DNA from: Flavobacteriales bacterium
Lineage (GTDB): Bacteria; Bacteroidota; Bacteroidia; UBA10329
DNA length: 64,000 bases
Direction of reading: 5' to 3'
Assembly (NCBI GenBank): GCA_020635535.1
Contig: JACJZP010000004.1
Span: forward strand, 62,001-126,000
The notes under the pieces were generated by a model. It had not been told where the DNA came from. It made no database searches and saw only the letters and a list, made by a program, of their open reading frames with translations. Below, in pieces: positions 1 to 7,021 of the stretch. The first letter of the stretch is position 1; each line of letters starts with the position of its first letter. Position numbers and translations under genes: made by a program.

Positions 1-513
1 TTTCATTAGCACAATTCCAGTTCGAACGCGCACTTCTCTATCGGCAACTGGTTTGAAAGATTGAACCGCGGCTTCCCACATTTTGCAGGTAGAACCAAGA
101 AAGTCATTTGCTGGAGCGTCATCCTCGGTGAAAATCTTTTCGGAAGTAACCGCACCATAATAACCAACTGCCGAAGAAGAGATGATGGCCTCAATACGTT
201 GATTCCTTTTCTTCAAAACGTCCGAAAGAAGTTGCAACGGTTTTACCCGACTTTCAATGATCTCTTGCTTTCGCGATGGAGACCAAGGCTTGTCTGCAAT
301 GCCTGCACCGGCCAGATGGATAATATGCGTAACATCCTTCAAAGCGCGCTCGTCCAGCGTTCCTTTTTGCAGATCCCAAGTGAAGCTAGGAACATCTAAG
401 CTCTTGTGAATTGAACGACCGATAACCGCCACTGAATGTCCATGCTCGCGCAGCTTGTTAATAAGCCTACGACCAATGGAACCAGAACCGCCTGTTATGA
501 GAATGTGTGCCAT
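1..513 (-). CDS. TIGR01777/SDR39U1-type NAD-dependent epimerase, 3' end cut by window edge
   Basis: The first 171 residues are visible and the frame stays open to base 1, so the C-terminus lies outside the window. The Rossmann nucleotide-binding loop TGGSGSIG is at residues 7-14, the family stretch HLAGAGIA at 66-73, SSAVGYYG at 113-120 and RTGIVL at 164-169. These match the atypical short-chain dehydrogenases of the TIGR01777 (YfcH/SDR39U1) family, which bind NADP(H) but whose substrate is unknown. Start is the ATG at 513, directly before the loop. The gene lies downstream of a T9SS substrate on the same strand but is separated from it by a strong terminator, so it probably has its own promoter. 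Family assignment is confident; the function is not established. Confidence 0.85.
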   Translation of the reverse strand, partial: MAHILITGGSGSIGRRLINKLREHGHSVAVIGRSIHKSLDVPSFTWDLQKGTLDERALKDVTHIIHLAGAGIADKPWSPSRKQEIIESRVKPLQLLSDVLKKRNQRIEAIISSSAVGYYGAVTSEKIFTEDDAPANDFLGSTCKMWEAAVQSFKPVADREVRVRTGIVLMK

Positions 514-527
514 TTCTTTAACTAAAA

Positions 528-557
528 AGCGCCCCGTCCCTTACGGAACGGGACGCT
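528..557 (-). terminator. Rho-independent terminator of the DUF4397 gene
   Basis: A 13-bp GC-rich stem (528-540 with 545-557, two G-T wobbles) closes on a TTAC loop. Read on the minus strand it is followed by a TTTTAG tract. It begins 17 bases after the stop of the upstream minus-strand gene. Confidence 0.85.
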
Positions 558-573
558 CAATCCTGCAGGAAAT

Positions 574-2304
574 TTATCGAACTACTTGCAGTTTTGTTGA
601 TACAACACCAGAGTTGGTGCGTAGGTTCACGAAGTAGAAACCTGGAGCCATTTCAGAAGCTGGAATCTCCACTCTGTGATTTCCAGAAAGCATTTCTCCG
701 AAGCTGCGCACAAACACACGCTGACCCATTGTGTTTACTACTTCCATATTGATGTTCTCATCTTCAATCAGGTCAAAGAACATGGTAGCGTTATCGTTGG
801 TCGGATTTGGGAACAAAGCAGCATTGCTGATTGATTCAACCTCATCAATTCCTGTAACGTTGCTTAATGGAATAAGACCTCCGCTTGCACCAACAGATGC
901 CCAAAGACCGAAACCTGCACCGTTAGAGTTCATTGATGGATCCAAGAATCCTGAAGCAAGTACAGTTACTGCGGCACCTTGCAACGTAAGGGTTGCCAGT
1001 GGAGCGTCAAAGGATGCCACGTTCACGGCACCTGTCTCATCCTGAATTGTCAGTACATAATCAGCCGTAGGTAGTTCCAAATATCCTTGGAATTCGCTGT
1101 AAGAAATATCATCAACAACGGTTCCAGCACCTACACCAGTTTCAGCCACATCAACTGTTGGTGCATCGGTAGAGCCGTGGTAAACCAACACGTCTGTATT
1201 TGATGAACCTGAAGTCGCTGCTTCGCGACCCATGTCAAAAATGTCGAGACCGAATGCTGGGGCAGGAGAATAGCCAGAACCACTCACAATTCCGTTAGCA
1301 ATTGCAATGTATGTTTTACCTGAACCAAGGAAAGGGATGTTGATCGTACCCACGGAACCACCGATTCCGGCACCATCAGGAGCTACATCGATTGCCAATG
1401 GCATTCCAGCAGGAACATCGATAAAACCAGTTGTAGTTCTGAAAGCGAAGTTTGGAATCAACTCATCGCCATTAACAAATACATCTACCACTGCAGCTGC
1501 AGCATCAGCAGAGTTATGAATAACCTCCAATCTTGCCATTGAAGAAGGAAGCTCCAACAATGGACCCGCAGCACCTGTTGATACAAAAAGTCCGAAAGCA
1601 GCACCATTGCTATTCATAGAAGGATCCAAGAATCCTGAAGCAAGCACTGTCAGCGCAGCACCATCAACACCCAATGTAGAAAGTGGCGCATCGAAAGCAG
1701 CAACCGCAGTTCCGCTGGCAGCAGCCTGTATTTGCAGCATGTAATCTTCCACTCCTAAAGTGAGGTACCCTTGGAATTCTGAATAAGAGAGGTCATTTAC
1801 TGCCTCACCACCTACTACGTTCAATTCATCCACATCCACCATTGGTGCATCGGTAGAACCGTGGTAAACCAGTACATCGTTGGTGCCTGCACCACCTGCA
1901 GCAGCCGCGCGTGCTCCCGTATATATGTCTAGTCCGAAGGAAGGGGCTGGCATGTAGCCTGATGGAGAAACAATTCCATTTGCAATTGCAATGTATGTTT
2001 CACCTGAAGTTAGCGGGCCAACAGGAACTGTAGCTATAATATCTCCTGGACCTGTACTATTTCCTGGTGCCACACCGATAGATAGCGCAACGCCTGCAGG
2101 TACGTCAACAAAACCAGATGACGTTCTGAAAGCGAAATCGTCAATGAATGGTGTAGAACCGCCATTTACATAGACGTCAACCACCGCTGCGGCAGCATCG
2201 GCTGAGTTGTGAATTACCTCCAACCTTGCGGTTTGGGCTTGCGCAACGCTCACCGATGATATGCCGGCCAGCATCGCTGAAAGAATAAGTTTTGATTTTT
2301 TCAT
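574..2304 (-). CDS. Secreted tandem DUF4397 protein with T9SS type A sorting domain
   Basis: 576 residues from the ATG at 2304. An in-frame ATG at 2334 exists, but the later start puts a signal peptide (MKKSKLILSAMLAG.., cleaved near AQAQ) at the N-terminus. The mature protein is two near-identical halves, starting near residues 26 and 254, each opening with ARLEVIHNSADAAAAVVDV and carrying VLVYHGSTDAP and SYSEFQGYL. This is the DUF4397 fold seen in extracellular proteins. From about residue 495 a typical Por-secretion tail follows (ALFPNPTND, then a C-terminal strand ending KLQVVR), so the protein should cross the outer membrane by T9SS and be attached or released there. The DNA of the two halves is also closely alike (for instance around 930-960 and 1614-1643), so the duplication is recent or homogenised. 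The ligand or function of DUF4397 is unknown. Confidence 0.88.
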   Translation of the reverse strand: MKKSKLILSAMLAGISSVSVAQAQTARLEVIHNSADAAAAVVDVYVNGGSTPFIDDFAFRTSSGFVDVPAGVALSIGVAPGNSTGPGDIIATVPVGPLTSGETYIAIANGIVSPSGYMPAPSFGLDIYTGARAAAAGGAGTNDVLVYHGSTDAPMVDVDELNVVGGEAVNDLSYSEFQGYLTLGVEDYMLQIQAAASGTAVAAFDAPLSTLGVDGAALTVLASGFLDPSMNSNGAAFGLFVSTGAAGPLLELPSSMARLEVIHNSADAAAAVVDVFVNGDELIPNFAFRTTTGFIDVPAGMPLAIDVAPDGAGIGGSVGTINIPFLGSGKTYIAIANGIVSGSGYSPAPAFGLDIFDMGREAATSGSSNTDVLVYHGSTDAPTVDVAETGVGAGTVVDDISYSEFQGYLELPTADYVLTIQDETGAVNVASFDAPLATLTLQGAAVTVLASGFLDPSMNSNGAGFGLWASVGASGGLIPLSNVTGIDEVESISNAALFPNPTNDNATMFFDLIEDENINMEVVNTMGQRVFVRSFGEMLSGNHRVEIPASEMAPGFYFVNLRTNSGVVSTKLQVVR

Positions 2305-2405
2305 GATGTTGAAGTTTATCGATTTGGTGTTCAAACATCAACATCAATCATTTTGTTTAATGATTATCTTATTTTATTAAACAAGAATTATTTAATCATT
2401 GATTA

Positions 2406-3962
2406 TCAATACCTTACAAAGGTTATATTTTTTGAAATTCTTTCACCATCGATGGCCGCAGAGACAATTCCGCCCGCGTATCCACCGCCCTCGCCACATG
2501 GGAAAAGACCTTTGATATGAGGATGTTCTCCATTCTCGTTTCTTGGAATACGAACGGGAGACGATGTACGACTTTCCACCGCAACCGCAACAGCCTCATT
2601 GGTCAGATAGCCGCGCATTTTCTTACCGAATTCCTGAAAACCTCCGCGCAAACGCTGGTGAATGGCTTTTGGCAACACTTCTGAAAGTTGCATAGCAACC
2701 GTACCTGGCTTGTAGGAATTGATGGGAAGATCTGAACTCAATTTTCCATTCACGAAATCGGACAATCGCTGCGCGGGAGCGGTTTGCGTTCCACCAGCCA
2801 TTTTGCATACGGTCTGTTCCACCATTTGCTGATAGCGCAATGCTGCAAGCGGACCAGCCGAAGCGAATTGTTTATAGTCTTCAGGTTCAACAGGCACAAC
2901 AATTCCCGAATTGGCAAATGGATTGTTCCGCTTGCTCGGGCTCCAGCCGTTGGTTACAATTTCGCCTGGCGCGGTGGCACAAGGCGCAATGATTCCACCT
3001 GGACACATACAGAAAGAATAGACCCCTCGATTGTTGACCTGATTGACCAACGCATATGCAGCAGGTGGCAGCGTTTCGCAACTCACACCATGGTATTGAA
3101 TGGAATCGATGAGTTCTTGTGGATGCTCAACCCGAACGCCCATGGCAAATTGCTTGGCTTCTATCTCGATTCCCTTTTTGTGCAGCAACTCGTAAATATC
3201 TCTGGCCGAATGCCCCGTTGCCAGCACCAGATGCTTGGTTTCGAGTTTCTCCTCAGCATTGATGACAACTCCAGCCACTTCATTGCCTTTCAATAGAATG
3301 TCGGTGAGTTTGGAATTGAAACGGACTTCGCCACCACAAGCCACGATCTGTTCCCTGATTGCGGTAATGATATTGGGAAGCTTATTGGTTCCGATGTGCG
3401 GATGCGTGTTCACCAGAATATCATCATCAGCACCGAACTGAATAAAGGTGCTCAGAATGCGATTCACGTCTCCCCTTTTGGTTGAACGTGTGTAGAGTTT
3501 TCCGTCCGAATAGGTTCCTGCACCGCCCTCACCAAAGCAGTAATTGCTTTCTGGGTTGACGATATGTTCGCGGTTGATTGCCGCCAGATCACGTCTGCGG
3601 TCACGGACATTCTTGCCACGTTCCAGAACGATGGGTTTCTTGCCCAATTCAATCAATCGCAAAGCTGCGAATAGACCCGCTGGACCAGCACCGACAATTA
3701 CCACATGCTCTGCTTTTGAGACATCTTGGAACTCTCGCGGTTCGAACTTGGGATGATGTGGCTCTGGTTTTTCGCCCTTGGCGTAAACCCGAACGCTGAG
3801 GTTGAATTTGATGCTGCGATTGCGTGCGTCAATACTTCTTCTGAGTTCCTGAAAGCCGCTGATCTCATCAACAGAAATCCCTGAAGCGCGAGACACGGCT
3901 TGCTTCACCAATTGCTCATTTCCATAGTCTTGAGCGGGTATGACGAGATTGACGTCTTTCAT
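2406..3962 (-). CDS. COG2509-type FAD-dependent dehydrogenase/oxidoreductase
   Basis: 518 residues. An N-terminal domain of about 80 residues, with the motif LRRSIDARN near 40-48, is followed by the FAD-binding GAGPAGLFAA at 91-100 and the ERG ribose-binding end of the second strand. NYCFGEGGAGTYSDGKLYTR follows around 140-160, and CGEGGGYAGGI near the C-terminus closes the flavin site. This layout is that of the COG2509 uncharacterised FAD-dependent dehydrogenases, widespread in bacteria and of unknown substrate. No signal peptide is seen, so it should be cytoplasmic. It stands 12 bases downstream of porT on the same strand and may be read with the ubiE-porT transcript. The fold and cofactor are secure; the reaction is not known. 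Confidence 0.85.
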   Translation of the reverse strand: MKDVNLVIPAQDYGNEQLVKQAVSRASGISVDEISGFQELRRSIDARNRSIKFNLSVRVYAKGEKPEPHHPKFEPREFQDVSKAEHVVIVGAGPAGLFAALRLIELGKKPIVLERGKNVRDRRRDLAAINREHIVNPESNYCFGEGGAGTYSDGKLYTRSTKRGDVNRILSTFIQFGADDDILVNTHPHIGTNKLPNIITAIREQIVACGGEVRFNSKLTDILLKGNEVAGVVINAEEKLETKHLVLATGHSARDIYELLHKKGIEIEAKQFAMGVRVEHPQELIDSIQYHGVSCETLPPAAYALVNQVNNRGVYSFCMCPGGIIAPCATAPGEIVTNGWSPSKRNNPFANSGIVVPVEPEDYKQFASAGPLAALRYQQMVEQTVCKMAGGTQTAPAQRLSDFVNGKLSSDLPINSYKPGTVAMQLSEVLPKAIHQRLRGGFQEFGKKMRGYLTNEAVAVAVESRTSSPVRIPRNENGEHPHIKGLFPCGEGGGYAGGIVSAAIDGERISKNITFVRY

Positions 3963-3974
3963 CCTTCCGCAAGT

Positions 3975-4715
3975 CTACTCAAAGTAGATGGAGAACAGGA
4001 ACGTTTTCGACTTGAGCGACTCTATGGAGTTAGTGAAGACGGTCTGATCTTCGACCAGAAGGTTGTTGAGGCCGAATGCCATTTTTGCTTCTATGGAAAG
4101 CTTGAAATATTCGAGATAAAAATCCGACCCAACCCCAAGGTCCCACGTGTAATCCTCTCGCTTCATTTTAAGGATCACCTCATCAGTTTCCACCTTTTCC
4201 TTTGTGGCCATATCATACTGGAACTTACCGCCTCCCATGATATAAATGCGCCAGTTGTTGATTCTGCGAGATCGGAATTTGAAATACAACGGCACCTCAA
4301 GAAATACGGAATTGACAGGTTTCTCGTAAACCACAGATACTGTATCTCGCTCTCTGAGGGTATACTCCATGGAACGGCCAACGAACGAGATTCCAGGCAG
4401 CAGACGCATGTTGAAATGCTCGCCCAACCGCATATCTGAAATGATGTTCAGGTTAAATCCGAGGCCGCCTTTTGGTTCCACCACATACACGGAATCGAGC
4501 GCGAGAATGTTCTCTTTGAGCTTGACCGCAATGTCGGTGTAGTTCATTCCCAAGGCAAAACCGAAGTGAAACATCCTTCGGTCATACTTCGGGAGGTTGA
4601 TCATTTTCTTTTCCTTGTACTTGAGCGGAAACTGGGCATAGCTGTTAAAGCTCAGCGCAAAAAGCACCGAAAAAAAGACCGATACATGAACGATATGTTT
4701 TCGATTGAGCTGCAA
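3975..4715 (-). CDS. porT: PorT/SprT-like outer-membrane protein of the type IX secretion system
   Basis: 246 residues with an N-terminal signal sequence ending near SYAQ, followed by a beta-rich sequence of the PorT outer-membrane barrel type (FHFGFALGMNY, GLGFNLNIISDMRLGEHF, ending in aromatic IYFE). PorT/SprT is required for T9SS export and gliding in Bacteroidota, and its position directly after ubiE is a layout I recall from Flavobacteriia. The start is a TTG at 4715: an in-frame TAA occurs four codons upstream (4725-4727) and there is no ATG at the N-terminus. The TTG lies one base after the ubiE stop codon, suggesting translational coupling. Three T9SS substrates elsewhere in the window fit this assignment. 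Confidence 0.85.
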   Translation of the reverse strand: MQLNRKHIVHVSVFFSVLFALSFNSYAQFPLKYKEKKMINLPKYDRRMFHFGFALGMNYTDIAVKLKENILALDSVYVVEPKGGLGFNLNIISDMRLGEHFNMRLLPGISFVGRSMEYTLRERDTVSVVYEKPVNSVFLEVPLYFKFRSRRINNWRIYIMGGGKFQYDMATKEKVETDEVILKMKREDYTWDLGVGSDFYLEYFKLSIEAKMAFGLNNLLVEDQTVFTNSIESLKSKTFLFSIYFE

Positions 4716-4716
4716 A

Positions 4717-5466
4717 TCAGGCTTTTACGCCAGTGTATAAGCTACATATACCAAACGTGAGCGACTTGTAAGTGTTGCGTTGGAAACCTGCCTCTTCCAT
4801 AACCTTCAGGAAATCGTTTCCATCTGGAAAGGCATTTACCGACTGTGGCAGGTATGTATAGGCAGAATCGTCCTTTGAGAGCATTTTGCCGAACAAAGGC
4901 AGAATATTGTTGAAATAGAACCCGAACAACTGTTTGATCGGGAACTTCTTTGGCGTGGATAATTCCAAAACCACCAGTTTCCCTCCTGGTTGCAACACTC
5001 GGTTTATGTCTGTCAGCCCTTTCAGCAGACTTTCAAAATTTCTCACCCCGAACGCAACGGTAGCGGCATCGAAAGTATTGTCTTGGAAGGGCAAATTCTC
5101 AGAATCGCCAACCACCATTTCAATTCTGTCGGAAAGATTCTTCTTGGCAATCTTCTGTTTGCCGAGTTCGAGCATGCCTACCGAAATGTCAACTCCCGTG
5201 ATTTTCTCTGGATTGAGACTCATGGCTTCCAATGCAAAATCACCTGTTCCGGTTGCAACATCAAGGATAGTTTTAGGCTTCAATTCCTTAAGCTGCGCGA
5301 TGGCTTTCTTGCGCCAGATGATATCGATACCCATCGACAGGGAACGATTCAGAAAATCGTACTTGTGGGCGATGTTGTTGAACATGTTCGCCACCTGCTC
5401 CTTTTTGGAACCTTGCTCGCTGTAGGGCTTTACAGCCTCTGCTTTATTTTCGATCGTTGAACTCAC
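4717..5466 (-). CDS. ubiE: Demethylmenaquinone/ubiquinone methyltransferase UbiE (MenG)
   Basis: About 249 residues. The SAM-binding motif I LDVATGTGDF is at about 68-77, followed by KITGVDISVGML and NLPFQDNTFDAATVAFGVRNF. The N-terminal EQVANMFNNIAHKYDFLNR is the UbiE signature. The enzyme makes the final C-methylation of menaquinone, the respiratory quinone of Bacteroidota. No ATG is available at the N-terminus: candidates are GTG at 5466 (chosen) and TTG at 5475. The -7 promoter box at 5472-5479 overlaps the TTG, so the GTG would sit at or next to the transcription start, making a leaderless message likely. porT follows after one base. Confidence 0.9.
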   Translation of the reverse strand: MSSTIENKAEAVKPYSEQGSKKEQVANMFNNIAHKYDFLNRSLSMGIDIIWRKKAIAQLKELKPKTILDVATGTGDFALEAMSLNPEKITGVDISVGMLELGKQKIAKKNLSDRIEMVVGDSENLPFQDNTFDAATVAFGVRNFESLLKGLTDINRVLQPGGKLVVLELSTPKKFPIKQLFGFYFNNILPLFGKMLSKDDSAYTYLPQSVNAFPDGNDFLKVMEEAGFQRNTYKSLTFGICSLYTGVKA

Positions 5467-5471
5467 GGGGC

Positions 5472-5479
5472 GCAAAGGT
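5472..5479 (-). promoter_or_regulatory. Bacteroidota -7 box (TACCTTTG) of ubiE
   Basis: The minus strand reads TACCTTTG, matching the Bacteroidota sigma -7 consensus TAnnTTTG. It lies 5 bases before the GTG start of ubiE. A TTTG that could serve as the -33 element is seen upstream, although spacing is a little short. Confidence 0.6.
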
Positions 5480-5507
5480 AACAGTCGTTCGAGTTCAAAG
5501 TTTAATG

Positions 5508-5548
5508 TTCAAGGTTCAAAGTCAATCCGTGCTCTGTCAACCTTGAAC
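5508..5548. repeat. Low-complexity GTTCAA inverted repeat between hisS and ubiE
   Basis: The spacer 5480-5568 is built from GTTCAA/TTGAAC words. A perfect 10-bp inverted repeat GTTCAAGGTT...AACCTTGAAC at about 5508-5517 and 5539-5548 could fold as a hairpin behind hisS. It may act as its terminator, but no T tract is obvious. Confidence 0.5.
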
Positions 5549-5568
5549 GTTGAACTCGGAACGTTGAA

Positions 5569-6906
5569 CTATTTCCTGACGATGGAAATTAATTCTGAAA
5601 CGGTAACGGAACTCTGCTCGCCTGTGACCATATTCTTCAGACCGATCTTGCCTGCTTCCATTTCCTGTGTACCGACCATGGCCACGAACGGAATGGAGTT
5701 GTTGTTGGCGTAGGTCATCTGCTTCTTCATTTTGGCGCTATCGGGATAAAGCTCCGTGTTGATGCCAGCCTCGCGAAGTTGCTTGCACAGGCCCAGGCAA
5801 TAAGCCGCTTCTTTCTCTCCGAAGTTGACGAAGAACACCTGCGTGCTGTCGGACGTAAACTCTGGGAACAGATTCGCTTCCTGAAGCACATCATAAATTC
5901 TATCTGCACCGAACGAGATACCGACACCCGAAACATCGGGCATGCCGAAGATGCCTGTGAGGTCATCATAGCGGCCACCGCCCGAAATGCTACTCGAAAG
6001 CGTACCATCTATATTAGAACGCACTTCGAAAATGGCACCTGTGTAGTAGTTCAGTCCGCGGGCGAGTGTGAGGTCGAGTTCGAGGACCGTTCTGTCTGAA
6101 ATGAGTTGCTGTGCGGTTCCGAGCACTTCCGAAACCTCCGCAATTCCCTTCTGCCCTGTTTCGTTGCTTCCGAGGTAGGTTTTCAGGAATTCCAGCTTCT
6201 CAGCTGTATTCCCTTGGAAACGCATCAGCGGCAACAGCTTTTCAATGGAAGCATCGGAAATGCCGCGCTCTCGGAGTTCGTTGCACACCTTCTCCTCGCC
6301 TATCTTATCGAGTTTATCGAGTGCCACAGTGATGTCCACAAACGCATCGGGCGCACCGATCACCTCGGCAATAGCGGCCAACAGCTTGCGGTTGTTGATC
6401 TTGACGGTAACAGGCACATTCAGCTTGCTGAAAACCTCATCGACCACCTGCACCATTTCCACTTCGTTGAGCAGCGAATCGCTACCGATCACATCAATGT
6501 CGCATTGGTAGAACTCGCGGTAGCGGCCTTTCTGCGGACGGTCGGCACGCCAAACGGGCTGCACCTGATACCGCTTGAACGGAAACGTGATCTCGTTTCT
6601 GTGCTGAACCACGTAACGGGCGAATGGAACCGTGAGATCGTAGCGCAGGGCCTTCTCTGAAATTTGATTTGCGATTGACGATTGACGATTTGCAATTTGC
6701 GATTGGCCGCCTTCCAATAGGTCAGCTGAGACTTTCCCAAGGAATTCCCCCGAATTGAGAATCTTGAAGATCAACCGATCACCTTCCTCGCCATACTTCC
6801 CCATCAGGGTTTCGGAATTCTCCATGGCCGGAGTTTCGATGGGCTGGTAACCGTACTTCTTGAAAACGCTTTTGACGGTATCAAAAATGTAGTTCCGCCT
6901 CACCAT
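5569..6906 (-). CDS. hisS: Histidyl-tRNA synthetase, start uncertain (possible 5' frameshift)
   Basis: 445 residues from the ATG at 6906. Class II synthetase features are clear: RYDLTVPFARYV, the motif 2 stretch YREFYQCDIDVIG, LARGLNYYTGAIFEV, GGGRYDDLTGIFG, motif 3 FGADRIYDVL and a C-terminal anticodon-binding domain. The enzyme charges tRNA-His. The conserved N-terminal motif PKGTRDFSPAEM is encoded in frame just upstream of this ATG, but that frame is closed by TGA at about 6948-6950 with no ATG, GTG or TTG between. An ATG at 6955 in another frame would read MKSQ and join the motif after loss of one base in the ACACCCC run. So either the assembly has a one-base error or initiation is non-canonical. 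The loop GQSQIANRQSSIANQ before RYDLT is encoded by a repeat (6661-6707). Confidence 0.9.
   Translation of the reverse strand: MVRRNYIFDTVKSVFKKYGYQPIETPAMENSETLMGKYGEEGDRLIFKILNSGEFLGKVSADLLEGGQSQIANRQSSIANQISEKALRYDLTVPFARYVVQHRNEITFPFKRYQVQPVWRADRPQKGRYREFYQCDIDVIGSDSLLNEVEMVQVVDEVFSKLNVPVTVKINNRKLLAAIAEVIGAPDAFVDITVALDKLDKIGEEKVCNELRERGISDASIEKLLPLMRFQGNTAEKLEFLKTYLGSNETGQKGIAEVSEVLGTAQQLISDRTVLELDLTLARGLNYYTGAIFEVRSNIDGTLSSSISGGGRYDDLTGIFGMPDVSGVGISFGADRIYDVLQEANLFPEFTSDSTQVFFVNFGEKEAAYCLGLCKQLREAGINTELYPDSAKMKKQMTYANNNSIPFVAMVGTQEMEAGKIGLKNMVTGEQSSVTVSELISIVRK
6661..6707. repeat. Degenerate GATTGACGATT/GATTTGC repeat inside hisS
   Basis: This stretch consists of repeated words (GATTTGCGATTGACGATTG, then ACGATTTGCAATTTGCGATTGG). 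It is low-complexity filler of the kind otherwise seen between genes. Here it is read in frame and gives the Gln/Ile/Asn/Ala-rich loop QSQIANRQSSIANQ in a variable surface loop of HisS. Confidence 0.7.
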
Positions 6907-6960
6907 TTCGGCAGGAGAAAAATCGCGGGTTCCTTTTGGGGTGTTGAGATTTCATTGATC

Positions 6961-7021
6961 GGGTTATTGGGTTATTCGTTATTGGGTTATTGGGGTGCTG
7001 GCACTTAATAACCAATAACTA
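6961..7021. repeat. TTATTGGG-type low-complexity spacer between ettA and hisS
   Basis: The spacer is made of GGGTTATTGGGTTATTCGTTATT words, with inverse copies TAACCAATAAC and ACTAACCTACTAAC downstream. These can pair into a hairpin behind ettA. No promoter for hisS is obvious in it. Confidence 0.45.

Noticed and set aside
2784..3296. Antisense open frame (170 aa) opposite the flavoprotein
   Set aside because: No signal, domain or start region supports it, and the opposite strand encodes a clear COG2509 protein.
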